36,382 nucleotides of DNA from Candidatus Aminicenantota bacterium. GTDB lineage: Bacteria; Acidobacteriota; Aminicenantia; Aminicenantales; UBA4085. Numbering within the stretch: the first letter of the stretch is position 1; every line of letters begins with the position of its first letter. The DNA is taken from positions 1 to 36,382 of the forward strand of contig JAPKZG010000091.1 in NCBI GenBank assembly GCA_026393895.1. The letters are read 5' to 3'. The notes under the pieces were generated by a model, which made no database searches, was not told where the DNA came from, and saw nothing but the letters and a program-made list of their open reading frames with translations. The translations under genes and the position numbers were made by a program. Of the stretch, positions 24,382 to 32,970 are shown one piece after another.

Positions 24382-25152
24382 TCAACGCCCATAGGCCATA
24401 AAGAGAAGGCTTTTTTTCTTCAGAACGTCCTTCTGGATCTGGATGATTTCGGAAATTCCGACGTCGGCGAGCTTGAGGAGGGAATCGAGCTGGTTTCGGG
24501 AGAACGGCGCCCGTTCGGCCGTGGCCTGGACTTCGAGAAGCTGACCGCGGTCGGTTTCGACGACGTTCATGTCGGTTTCAGCCGAGGAATCCTCGACGTA
24601 GTCCAGGTCGCACAGCGCCTCGCCGTCGACAATCCCGACGGAAACCGCTCCGACCAGGTGGCGAAGCGGCATGGCCCCGAGGATTTTCGCGTCGAGCAAT
24701 TTTTTTAAGGCCAGGGCCAGGGCGATGCAAGCGGCGTTGATGGAGGCGACGCGCGTTCCTCCGTCGGCCTGGAGGACGTCGCAATCGATGATGATCTGCC
24801 TGTCTCCCAGGGCCTGGAGGTCGGTGATGGCCCGGAGGGACCGGCCGATCAAACGCTGGATCTCCTGGCTCCGCCCCGAAGGATAGCCCTGTTGACGTTC
24901 CCGGGGCGTCCGTTTTTCCGTGGCTCGCGGGAGCATCGCGTATTCGGCCGTGACCCAGCCCTGCCCCGTCCCCTTCAGAAAAGGCGGGACCTTTTCCTCG
25001 ATCGTGGCCGTGGCCACGACCCGGGTGCGTCCCATCTCGATCAAGGCCGATCCGTCGGCGATTTCGATGAAATCAGGGATGATTTTGATCGGCCGCAACT
25101 GCTCGGCGGACCGTCCTCCGGATCGGCCGGGGCGGGGATTAGGGTTTTTCAT
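24382..25152 (-). CDS. rph: Ribonuclease PH
   Basis: 256 aa. Phosphorolytic 3'-5' exoribonuclease that trims tRNA 3' ends. Family motifs are present: EYAMLPRATEKRTPRE, GRSQEIQRLIGRSLRA, DCDVLQADGGTRVASI and MNVVETDRGQLLEVQATAE. A polar extension of about 18 residues precedes the family start (LRPIKIIPDF). The start overlaps the end of the LpxL-type gene by 14 nt, which implies translational coupling; no ribosome site is seen. Confidence 0.95.
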   Translation of the reverse strand: MKNPNPRPGRSGGRSAEQLRPIKIIPDFIEIADGSALIEMGRTRVVATATIEEKVPPFLKGTGQGWVTAEYAMLPRATEKRTPRERQQGYPSGRSQEIQRLIGRSLRAITDLQALGDRQIIIDCDVLQADGGTRVASINAACIALALALKKLLDAKILGAMPLRHLVGAVSVGIVDGEALCDLDYVEDSSAETDMNVVETDRGQLLEVQATAERAPFSRNQLDSLLKLADVGISEIIQIQKDVLKKKSLLFMAYGR

Positions 25153-26059
25153 TAGAGGGCCTCGATTGCCAGCGTTTGTGAACCCACAACCAGAAGGCCG
25201 GGTTTCGGCGAATGGTTTCTTCGATCATCTTAGTGCAGATTCCGGTGATTTTCAACACGTCGGCCGTCTCGTCCCCGGAGATAGGGACTTCGACGGGAGG
25301 GCCGAACCGCATCAGGTAGCGGTTCCCCGGGGCGGGTTCGCAGAACATCGGAAGAATCGTCGCCCCTGTCCGGATATGAAATACCGCAAGGGCCGGGGTC
25401 GTCGCCGCCGGGCTCCCGAAGAAATCGACGAAAACCGCCTCGCGGCGGAGGACGTTCTGGTCGATCAGGATGCCGACCGCGCTTTTCCGGATGAGGGCCC
25501 GAAGGATCGGCCGGCCCGCGCCGAACTTGTTGACGACCGTCGCCCCTTTCCGGATCCTGGCCTTTTCCAGGTCCCGGTCGACGAGCGGATTGTCCAGGGA
25601 GCGGGCGATGACGTGAAATGGAATCCGGCGGGCGACGGGAGGAACGACCATCTCCCAGTTTCCGTAATGAGCGGTGAAGAGAAGAACCCCCCGTCCGCCT
25701 GCGGCGGCCTTCTCCAGATATTCGCCGCCCCGGACGTCGATGATGGTCATCAGGCGCGTCTGAGACCAGGCGGCGGTCTTGAGAACGTCGAAAATGGATT
25801 GAACGAAATTCGCAAAGGACCGGCGGGCCGTCCTCCGCCGCTCGTCCGCGGAAAGAGAGCGGCCCATGGCGCGGGCCAGGTTGGCGAGGGCGATCGTCCG
25901 GTGCTTTCCGTCGAGATAATAGACGAGGCTTCCGATCACCCGGCCCGAGGCGAGAGCAACCTCCCGCGGGAGCGCGGCGATCAACGAGGCGAAGATCTTG
26001 TAGAGTCCGTAGGTGACGTACATCCCGATGGCCGGCGGGCCTGGTTTGCGTTCAGACAC
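25139..26059 (-). CDS. LpxL/HtrB-family lipid A acyltransferase
   Basis: 306 aa, the usual LpxL/LpxM size. The catalytic H-X4-E motif is HYGNWE in LLFTAHYGNWEMVV, followed by the family blocks VIARSLDNPLVDRDLEKAR and AVGILIDQNVLRREAVFVDFFG. The C-terminus NPAFWLWVHKRWQSRP is typical. The N-terminus is hydrophobic and holds the protein at the inner membrane. It adds a secondary acyl chain to lipid A. It lies between lpxK and rph with overlaps on both sides (8 and 14 nt), so the three form one unit. Which of LpxL, LpxM or LpxP it corresponds to cannot be told. Confidence 0.9.
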   Translation of the reverse strand: MSERKPGPPAIGMYVTYGLYKIFASLIAALPREVALASGRVIGSLVYYLDGKHRTIALANLARAMGRSLSADERRRTARRSFANFVQSIFDVLKTAAWSQTRLMTIIDVRGGEYLEKAAAGGRGVLLFTAHYGNWEMVVPPVARRIPFHVIARSLDNPLVDRDLEKARIRKGATVVNKFGAGRPILRALIRKSAVGILIDQNVLRREAVFVDFFGSPAATTPALAVFHIRTGATILPMFCEPAPGNRYLMRFGPPVEVPISGDETADVLKITGICTKMIEETIRRNPAFWLWVHKRWQSRPSNEKP

Positions 26060-27059
26060 GGCCGGCCTTCATCGAGGATACGACGGCCTCGACGCAATCG
26101 TAAAAACCGGCCGGCAGTTCGATTCCGATGCGGAGAACGGAGACGGAAAGGCCGCCGAATTTCCGGTCCGCGAGGGCGAGTTTGACGGCGTCTTTTTCCG
26201 TAGCGAGAACCATCTCGGGCTTGACGCGCGATACGGCGGCCGAAATCCGGGCGCGGGCGGCCGGGGGATAGGCATAATGATCGGGGAAAACCAACCGTTC
26301 GATGACCGAAGCGCCGAGCGTTTCCAACAGGGTGAAGAAACGTTCAGGCCGGGCGATTCCGGAAAAAGCCAAAACGCGTTTTCCCCGAAGCACGTCGGGC
26401 GGGACCGCCGGGGCGCCCTCCTCCAAAACAAGTCCGCGGGGGACCACGGCGTATTCGAATACCTTCAATCGCGGGAAACGGCGTCGATAGGTTTCGGCCG
26501 CCCCGGGCTTGCTTCTCGCGGGGAGAAGGAGAATTCCGGCCCTGGACAAGGCCGATTCGCCTTCCCGAAGGGGCGCGCGGGATTTCGGATCATGGAGAAC
26601 GATATCGAGGTCCCGGGCGAGGCCGAGATGCTGGAACGCGTCGTCCAAAACGCAGAGATCGAACCCCAGAGATTCCGCCTTGAGGCAGGAGGGAATACGG
26701 TGCCGGCCGACGAAAACGCCCACTCCCGGAAAGCGGCGGACGACCATGGCCGGTTCGTCACCGGCTTCCCGGAAGCCGCCGAAGACGGTCCGTCCGTCCG
26801 ACAGAATGCCGCCCCGGCGCTCCCACGATCCGCGGTAGCCGCGGGTGACGAGGGCGGGATGGTATCCCCGGCTGAGAAAATATTCGATCAATTCGCATAC
26901 GAGCGGAGTCTTTCCCGCCCCTCCCAGGGCGAGATTTCCGACGGAGAGGACCGGAAGGGGGACCTTCCCGGCCGTTTTCCGTCCATTTCGGTATCGGGCG
27001 GCCCTCCAGGCGCAGACGGGCCGCGAGATCAGGGAATATGCCTGAAGAAGAACTCTCAT
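26052..27059 (-). CDS. lpxK: Tetraacyldisaccharide 4'-kinase
   Basis: 335 aa from ATG 27059. LpxK phosphorylates the 4' position of the lipid A disaccharide. Seen are VLSVGNLALGGAGKTPLVCE (Walker A), LVTRGYRGSWER, DDAFQHLGLARDLDIVL and, in the second half, LAFSGIARPERFF and FPDHYAY. The start is chosen at MRVLLQAYSLISRPVCAW because the family begins here; the frame is open 47 codons further but is not LpxK-like. The start lies 8 nt after a TATATT and has no ribosome site, so the mRNA is probably leaderless. First gene of lpxK-lpxL-rph. Confidence 0.92.
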   Translation of the reverse strand: MRVLLQAYSLISRPVCAWRAARYRNGRKTAGKVPLPVLSVGNLALGGAGKTPLVCELIEYFLSRGYHPALVTRGYRGSWERRGGILSDGRTVFGGFREAGDEPAMVVRRFPGVGVFVGRHRIPSCLKAESLGFDLCVLDDAFQHLGLARDLDIVLHDPKSRAPLREGESALSRAGILLLPARSKPGAAETYRRRFPRLKVFEYAVVPRGLVLEEGAPAVPPDVLRGKRVLAFSGIARPERFFTLLETLGASVIERLVFPDHYAYPPAARARISAAVSRVKPEMVLATEKDAVKLALADRKFGGLSVSVLRIGIELPAGFYDCVEAVVSSMKAGRV

Positions 27060-27067
27060 TTCGGCAA

Positions 27068-27073
27068 AATATA
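27068..27073 (-). promoter_or_regulatory. -10 box of lpxK, 8 nt from the start codon
   Basis: TATATT (27073-27068) on the minus strand followed by 8 nt and ATG. No clear -35 at 16-18 nt. Listed because the spacing matches the other leaderless starts in the window. Confidence 0.4.
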
Positions 27074-27171
27074 TCACAGAACGCCCGGAATGCCGATATC
27101 GCCGGCGCGAGGTTTCTCCAACAGCCGCTCCGGCGACCCCGGTGTGTTTACTTGACGCGTGGAATCTTTTA

Positions 27172-27177
27172 TAATTC
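27172..27177 (+). promoter_or_regulatory. -10 box of the lipoprotein gene
   Basis: TATAAT within CTTTTATAATTCG, about 35 nt before the ATG. The -35 at correct spacing is TTTACT; a better TTGACG lies too close (12 nt). Confidence 0.4.
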
Positions 27178-27211
27178 GCCAAGGTCATTCTCAATTCCAA
27201 GGAGGCGCGTC

Positions 27212-28078
27212 ATGAAATGCAGGTCGTGCTTTTGGATAATCACCGTCGCGGCGATTCTGGCCTTCGTCGGATGTCAGAAGAAAACCGCGATCAAGGGGGT
27301 CTCCCTTAATGTTGCGTTTGCCGAAACTCCCCTGTCGGACAACCTGATTACCGACGTCACCTTCACCTGGAAAACCGGCAAGGACTTCGAGAAATTCGAC
27401 CGGGATTACCATGTCTTCGTTCATTTTTGGCACAACGACAACATGATTCTCCAGGACGATCATGCTCCGACTCCGGCCACCTCGACCTGGGAAAAAAACA
27501 AGACCTATACCGTGACCCGCCGAATTTTCATCCCCAAATTCATCGACGAGTTCAATCCGCAGTTCAAAGGAGAGGAGCCGCTCCGTCTCTCCGTGGGATT
27601 CGTCAATCCCTTCGATCGGAGCGGTGAACCTGCCCGGGAAGTTTATTCCGAGAAGATCAAGGTCGTCCCCCCCCCGATCGGCACGCCCGAAGTCATCTAC
27701 GAAAGCGGCTGGTATGACCTCGAAATCGACAACAACGCTCCGCTCAAGCAATGGCGCTGGACGGCCAAGGAAGCGAAATGCATCATCGATAATCCCCGCC
27801 GGGACGCCGTTCTGGTCATCAAGGGTGCGGCGAATATCGCGGCCGTCAAGGATCAAAAAATCATCTTTAAAATCAACGATTTGGCGTTCGACGAATTCAT
27901 CCCGAACGAAAGCCTGTTTGAGAAAACCTATCGGATTCAAAAGGAAATGCTGGGGGACAAGGACGAATTCGTTCTCTCCATCGGGGTGAATCCGCCCTTC
28001 ATTCCGGCCAAAATCCGGCCCGCCTCCAAAGACGCGCGCGAACTCGGCCTTCAGGTTTCCTTCATTTATTTCCGGTGA
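27212..28078 (+). CDS. Secreted lipoprotein of unknown function
   Basis: 288 aa from ATG 27212. The N-terminus is a lipoprotein signal: MKCRSCFWIITVAAILAFVG followed by Cys21, then a Gln-Lys-Lys start of the mature part. The body is beta-rich and charged (WKTGKDFEKFDRDYHVFVHF, then a second half starting VIYESGWYDLEI with NAPLKQWRWTAKEA). It suggests one or two Ig-like or beta-sandwich domains, but I recognise no family. A strong ribosome site (AAGGAGG) precedes the start, and TATAAT lies about 43 nt upstream. It is divergent from lpxK and convergent with the next gene. Confidence 0.75.
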   Translation: MKCRSCFWIITVAAILAFVGCQKKTAIKGVSLNVAFAETPLSDNLITDVTFTWKTGKDFEKFDRDYHVFVHFWHNDNMILQDDHAPTPATSTWEKNKTYTVTRRIFIPKFIDEFNPQFKGEEPLRLSVGFVNPFDRSGEPAREVYSEKIKVVPPPIGTPEVIYESGWYDLEIDNNAPLKQWRWTAKEAKCIIDNPRRDAVLVIKGAANIAAVKDQKIIFKINDLAFDEFIPNESLFEKTYRIQKEMLGDKDEFVLSIGVNPPFIPAKIRPASKDARELGLQVSFIYFR

Positions 28079-28093
28079 GGGACGGGACCGTCC

Positions 28094-28645
28094 TCACTTG
28101 ATGGGGTTCTGCGAAGCGAAGTCCTCGAGTTCTTTTTTCAGGCCGGCTTCGTCGGCTACGGCCGCTTGAATATCGGTGTTTGTTTTGGCGATGTCCTGCT
28201 GAACCTTGGCTTTGGATTCCATCGTGTTGAACGAGAAGAACTGCTGCCGAAGGGCCCGCATCTTCAGGTTGAGATAATCCAGATGTTCCTTGGCCCGGTT
28301 ATATTTGTCCTGAAGTTCGGCCCGGAGGGCTTCGACATTAAAAGCGGTGTCGACGACGACGGCTTCGTCGGGTTCGGCGGGCACGGCCGTCGGTTTTTTC
28401 ACGAGTTCGGCTGGTTCGCCCTCCGCGGCGGCCGGTTGCTCTTGGGCCTCGTTTTTGGCTTCGGCAATGGCGGCTTTCTTTTTAATTTGGGTCAAATCGG
28501 CATTAGTGACCACGACCGAGGATTTATCCTTAAGTCCGGCCCGGCGTTCTTTTTCTTTCCGGGCGGCGCTTGCCAGGTCCTGCGCCGAAAGAGAAGCCCC
28601 CACCGCAAGAAGAACAACCGCCGCGACGATCTTTCCGATATTCAT
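28094..28645 (-). CDS. Periplasmic coiled-coil protein of unknown function
   Basis: 183 aa from ATG 28645. A clear signal peptide (MNIGKIVAAVVLLAVGASLS, cut after SLSA) is followed by a charged helical stretch (residues 25-70), an Ala/Pro/Glu linker and a C-terminal coiled coil (about 105-180, with ALRAELQDKYNRAKEHLDYL). I recognise no family. It has its own promoter (TTGACT-17 nt-TATCAT) just upstream. The reading frame is, however, continuous with comEC upstream because no stop separates them. I treat it as a separate protein because a signal peptide inside a fusion makes no topological sense. Confidence 0.7.
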   Translation of the reverse strand: MNIGKIVAAVVLLAVGASLSAQDLASAARKEKERRAGLKDKSSVVVTNADLTQIKKKAAIAEAKNEAQEQPAAAEGEPAELVKKPTAVPAEPDEAVVVDTAFNVEALRAELQDKYNRAKEHLDYLNLKMRALRQQFFSFNTMESKAKVQQDIAKTNTDIQAAVADEAGLKKELEDFASQNPIK

Positions 28646-31111
28646 CTGTCTGTGTAGATGATAATGCACGAGGGAAGTCAAGTCAAATGTTAGGGTTCCG
28701 TCGGATTCCCCGGCGAGCGCCCCGGTCTTACCGGGCGGTCGTCGTTCAGACGTCCGGACGGAAAGCCGGCGGCCGTCGCTGCGGAATTCGACGGCTCCCT
28801 GATGGTCGGTGCGCAGGATCCGGGCCCCGCATTTTTCGTAGCGGGTGAGAACGTCGGAGTGAGGAAGGCGAATCCGGTTGCCGCGTCCGGCCGAGATGAC
28901 GACGTATTCCGGACGAACGGCCGCCAGGAATTCCTCCGAACTCGAAGAATCGCTCCCGTGGTGGGGCGCTTTGAGGACCTGGGCGCGGACGTCGATTCCG
29001 GCGGCCAGGATTTCCTTCTCGATTTCCCGGCCGATGTCCCCCGTTAAAAGGAATGCCGTCGGGCCGTAGGTCAGGCGGAAAACGAGAGAGGAATCGTTAT
29101 CCGGAGAGTCCGTTTCGGATGAGACGGCGGGCGCGAGGGCCGCGATGTCCACTCCGCCGAGGCTTTGGCCGAATCCGCGGACGATGCGCCGATGAACAAC
29201 CCCCCGGAGTTCATCCTGTAGCAAACGATAACGCGGGTCTTCCGGCGCCGGCGTTCCCTCCCAGAATTCCCCGATTCGGAAATTCCGGGCGACGGCCGTG
29301 AGTCCGTTCAAGTGGTCCGGATGAGGATGGGTCAAAACCAGACGGTCGATTTTCTTGATTCCCTTGTCCCAAAGAAAGGGCGAAACGACGCTCTCGCCGA
29401 CATCGAACGTCCCGGTCGGCAGGCCGCCGCCGTCGACGAGCATTTTCGATTTTCCGGGGAACTCGACCAGGATGGAATCTCCCTGGCCGACGTCGATCAC
29501 CGTGATCGTCAGGTCCTTGACGGCGGAGGAGAACGGGTATGTCGCCAAAATCGCGAGCGAGGCGGCGAAGCCGAGGAACGCGATCCGGCGGGACCGGGCG
29601 AACCGGCTGGGCAATAGGAGAAGGAGAAGGAACGCGTAATAAGCGATCACCATCAGGCCGGGAGGCGTCGGAATGCGGCTGGAGAGAAACGGCAGGCCGT
29701 CCAGGAGCCGGGTGGAAGCCAGGAAGACGCGAAGCAGGAATGCGAGGCCTTCGGCCGCCGCCCCGGCGAGAAACGGAAAAACAAAGGCCACGGGGAGAAA
29801 CACGTACCCCGCGGCCATCACGACGGTCACCAGGGGAATGCCGATCAGGTTGAGGATCAACCCCGAGAAAATCACCCGATGGAACGTCGTCGCGATGATC
29901 GGCATCACGGCGACCTGGGCGGCGATCGAGAGGGCGAATAGTTCTTCGATTTTGAAGGGGAGTTTGGGCAGGACGGACCGAATCGACGGGAAAAAGAGAA
30001 TCAGGCCGAGCGTGGCGGCGTACGTGAGTTGAAATCCCGCGTCGAACAACTGGTAGGGCTGAACGCACAGGATCGCCAGCGCGCTGAGGGAAATCGTGTT
30101 GAGAAGATGAACGTCCTTCCAAAGGAGTTTGCCGATGATGAAGGCGGCGGCCATGATCACCGCCCGAACGACGGACGCCCGGCCTTCGACGAGAAGCCCA
30201 TAAAACACGAGGAGAACGAGAAGGAGGGCGTAGGACGGGCGTTCGGAGAGCCGTAAAAACCGGAAGAAGAAAAAAAGAAGCGCGGACACGAGGGCGATAT
30301 GGGCGCCGGAGATGGCGAAGAGGTGGTACAATCCCGTTTTCTGGAGAGCCAACGTCGTTTCGGCGTCCATCCGGGAGCGTTCCCCGAGAACGAGCGCTTC
30401 GAAAATAGCCCCTTCGGGAGAGATTCCTCCCGGACTCCCGGGAGCGGCAAACGATTGTTCGATGCGGCGGAGGCAGGCCTGTCTCAATTTCGAAATCCAC
30501 CGGAGGTGAAAAAACCTCCGGTCGGTTCCGATTCGTTCGACGAGATAGGGGCTTTTGGCCGAACCCAGGATGTGGAGATTCTGCGTTTTCAAATAGGTCG
30601 CCGAAAACGGCTCCTCGAAATTCCGGTATTCCGAGGGCGGGACGATTTGGGCCGAAAGACGGATTCGGTCCCCGACAAGAAGGGCGGGAAGCTTCGCCCC
30701 TTCCCCGGAATGTTTTACCGAAACGCGGAGCCGGCCCCGCATCGGCCGGTCCGAACCCCGGATGCCGACGGATTCGACCCGAAGGTAAATATCGTCGTGT
30801 TCAAGACCGGGGGCCGGGGAACGGAAGACCGTTCCGGCGAAATCGAGATATTCGCCCGTCGGAAGATTCCGCAATTCGTTTTTTTCATAAATCCTGTCGA
30901 AGGTCGAAAAAGTGCCCGCCCCCAGACCGGCCGCCGCGGCCAGAAGCAAAAGAAACGCGGCCTTCGATTTTCTGCGCCCGAAGAAGATCCAGGCGGCGGC
31001 GAGGACGGCGCCCGTTCCGGCCAGTACGAAAGCGGGGGGAAAATGAAGGGAGGAAGCGGCCGCGATGCCGGCGACCAGGGCGATCGTCAGGAAGAGGACC
31101 GGAAACGCCAT
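28646..31111 (-). CDS. comEC: ComEC/Rec2 DNA-uptake channel, no stop before the next gene
   Basis: About 790 aa of ComEC-like sequence, starting at ATG 31111 (7 nt after the amidohydrolase stop). Order: N-terminal helices and a soluble OB-like domain (to about 190), competence domain with GLYHLFAISGAHIALV (near 260-275) and many helices to about 530, then a metallo-beta-lactamase-like domain with DVGQGDSILVEFPG, THPHPDHLNGL and KAPHHGSDSSS. ComEC carries one DNA strand across the inner membrane, often with pilus-driven uptake. The family-like part ends near 28745 (RLSVRTSE). There the frame has two CGA codons, each one transition from TGA, and continues about 100 nt through a hairpin and a promoter into the next gene, giving a 1005-aa frame. 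Confidence 0.88.
28660..28688 (-). promoter_or_regulatory. Sigma-70 promoter of the periplasmic coiled-coil gene
   Basis: TTGACT, 17 nt, TATCAT on the minus strand, lying about 15 nt ahead of ATG 28645. It is located inside the readthrough frame after comEC, as expected if this stretch was originally intergenic. Confidence 0.65.
28719..28733. terminator. Hairpin after the comEC domain, possible old terminator
   Basis: CCCGGT / ACCGGG with a 3-nt loop, located just after the last comEC-like residues and ahead of the next promoter. It lacks a T run. It marks the stretch as formerly non-coding rather than proving termination. Confidence 0.35.
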
Positions 31112-31118
31112 CAGTCCG

Positions 31119-32426
31119 CTATTTGATTTCGCCGGAGTCGGCCAGCCGGCTTTGCTGCTCCAGGCAATCCAGGATGATTTGGCTGATGATTTTAATGCCG
31201 ATCGCGATGCTTCGTTCGTCCGGGTTGAAATACGGGCTTTCCAGAGGCGCGGTCGAAAGGCGCGAGTTCCTCACGCCGAGAAAGAAAAAGAGAGACGGAA
31301 TCTTGCGTCCGTAGAAGGAAAAATCATCGGCCATCATCTGAGGGGAGAGACGCTGGACCGAGCGGTCGCCGAGCGCACCGTTGATAACCGGGAGCATCGA
31401 GGCGTAAAGCTCCGGATGGTTGGAGACGGGCGGAATGGATTGCTTGAACGTCAAGGCGTAGTCTCCGCCGAACGCCTGGGTCACGCCTTTCACCGCGGCT
31501 TCCATCAACCGCTGGATTTTTCGCCGTGTCGTGTCATTCATCGTGCGGAGAATCCCTTCCAACTGGACACGGTCGGCGATGAGGTCGGATTTCGTGCCGC
31601 CCTCGATCCGGCCGATCGTGAGCAAAGCCGGATCGTCGGGCTCGATGGTCCGGCTGATGATCGATTGAAGGGAATTGATGATTTGAGCCGCCAAGACGAT
31701 CGCATCGACGCCGTCCTGGGGCTGGGAGGCCTGGGCTGTACGGCCTTTGACGGTGATTTCGAACGAATCGGACGCGGCCAACATCGGGCCGGACGCGGAA
31801 TATACCTGGCCCAGCGTATCAGGCCAGACGTGAAAGCCGAAGATGACCGCGACCGGAGGATTCTCGAGGACGCCTTCCTTGATCATTTGGGAGGCGCCGC
31901 TTTCCGGGTCGTCGGACGCCGGATCGGCTCCCGGTTGGAAGATGAATTTAACGCCGCCCTTCATCCGGTCTCGCAGGGCGTTGAGGACATAGGCCGTTCC
32001 GAGGGCGATGGCGACATGGACGTCGTGGCCGTGAGCGTGCATCACGCCGCCGTTGACCGACTTGAACGGCACATCGGCCAATTCCTGGATGGGGACAGCG
32101 TCCATGTCGGCCCGGAGGCCCACGATCGGTCCGGGTTGGGCGCCGCGGAGCAATCCGACCACGCCGCTTTTGGCGACGTTGGTTTTGACGTCGAATCCGA
32201 GGGCGGCCAGGCGGGCGGCGACGATTTTCGCCGTTTCCTGTTCCCGTCCCGGCAATTGAGGATCCATATGGATCAACCGCCGGATTTTGACCATCTCGGT
32301 CATGATTTTTTCGATTTCATGATCGATTTCTCCGGCGGTTTTTTTATCGACGGTCGAAAAAGCGGACGAAGGCCAAAGAAAAGCAAACAATAAGGTTAAT
32401 ACTGGAAAAAATCTGCGAAAATTCAC
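31119..32426 (-). CDS. M20-family amidohydrolase, exported
   Basis: 435 aa from GTG 32426. An N-terminal signal peptide (VNFRRFFPVLTLLFAFLW, cut after SSAFS) sends it out of the cytoplasm. The body is an M20D/HipO-type peptidase: GLRADMDAVPIQE, HAHGHDVHVAIALG, FIFQPGADPASDD, and a C-terminal metal-binding block. Homologues hydrolyse N-acyl or indole amino acids. Many are cytoplasmic, so export here is notable. The frame is open to 32609, but the upstream residues run through a TTGACA promoter and a structured region. The start codon lies 5 nt after the -10. comEC follows after 7 nt. Confidence 0.85.
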   Translation of the reverse strand: MNFRRFFPVLTLLFAFLWPSSAFSTVDKKTAGEIDHEIEKIMTEMVKIRRLIHMDPQLPGREQETAKIVAARLAALGFDVKTNVAKSGVVGLLRGAQPGPIVGLRADMDAVPIQELADVPFKSVNGGVMHAHGHDVHVAIALGTAYVLNALRDRMKGGVKFIFQPGADPASDDPESGASQMIKEGVLENPPVAVIFGFHVWPDTLGQVYSASGPMLAASDSFEITVKGRTAQASQPQDGVDAIVLAAQIINSLQSIISRTIEPDDPALLTIGRIEGGTKSDLIADRVQLEGILRTMNDTTRRKIQRLMEAAVKGVTQAFGGDYALTFKQSIPPVSNHPELYASMLPVINGALGDRSVQRLSPQMMADDFSFYGRKIPSLFFFLGVRNSRLSTAPLESPYFNPDERSIAIGIKIISQIILDCLEQQSRLADSGEIK

Positions 32427-32431
32427 GCCCC

Positions 32432-32461
32432 ATCTTAAACCGCGGGACAACGGATTGTCAA
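32432..32461 (-). promoter_or_regulatory. Sigma-70 promoter of the amidohydrolase-comEC unit
   Basis: TTGACA (32461-32456), 18 nt, TAAGAT (32437-32432), then 5 nt to GTG 32426. Another register (17 nt, TTAAGA) is possible. Either way the start codon lies at the expected transcription start. Confidence 0.55.
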
Positions 32462-32547
32462 ATTCCGGTCCGTTTCTTATTTGATTCTGAGGAATCTCCC
32501 ATCGGCCTCGAATACCTCCCTCCAGCCCCGCCCTGGCTCCCGATGGT

Positions 32548-32666
32548 CGCATAGGACTGCGCTCACACCAAGGCCGGGGAGGACTGCAAAGCCTGCCAAG
32601 CCAGGGCACCAGTCCCGTCGGTTCCCCCCACGGTTAAATCGCCGTGGGGCCCCCCTCCGCTATGCG
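32548..32666. ncRNA. Candidate structured RNA with a three-way junction, family unknown
   Basis: The 540-bp gap 32427-32970 contains a G/C-rich block that folds well on paper. P1 is CGCATAG (32548-32554) with CTATGCG (32660-32666). P2 is GGACTG (32581-32586) with CAGTCC (32610-32615), extended inside by CCTG/CAGG. P3 is CCCCACGG (32626-32633) with CCGTGGGG (32642-32649), 8-nt loop. An upstream GCCCTGGCT (32530-32538) can instead pair with AGCCAGGGC (32599-32607) and would break P2. I do not recognise SRP RNA, RNase P, 6S, tmRNA or a known riboswitch. The strand is undetermined. The rest of the gap to 32920 shows nothing clear. Confidence 0.45.
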
Positions 32667-32923
32667 GCTTCCGGAAGGCATTCGCGGCCATGATGAACTT
32701 CCGCTCGTCCCGTTCCTTTTATCGTCAGGCTTTGACTATGGCCTTTCTCCGTTTTATCAGGGCGAACGATTAAGCTTTGATAATAGTTCCAACGCATCGT
32801 TTTCAGCCTCGAGTTCTCTCAATCCGGACCGAGAATTAATCGTGGGCGGGGATGAATACGCACGTTTATCCGGCAGTGTGGGGACGCTTAGGAAAGAATA
32901 AGAAACGGAGAGGAAGAAGCGGA

Positions 32924-32952
32924 TTGAAAGACACGGATCCCTTTGGTATTCT
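32924..32952 (+). promoter_or_regulatory. Sigma-70 promoter of ogt
   Basis: TTGAAA, 17 nt, TATTCT, ending about 18 nt before the GTG start at 32971, so the 5' leader is short (around 11-14 nt). Confidence 0.6.
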
Positions 32953-32970
32953 CTATGGCAAGAGAAGCCG

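Noticed and set aside
32427-32609. 61-codon N-terminal extension of the amidohydrolase
   Set aside because: It crosses a TTGACA promoter and the structured region; a signal peptide begins at GTG 32426.
32548-32666. tRNA, SRP RNA, 6S RNA or tmRNA in the structured region
   Set aside because: The 7-bp closing stem suggested tRNA and GACGGGACT on the minus strand suggested tmRNA, but no anticodon arm, CCA, GGAAG loop or tag frame is present.
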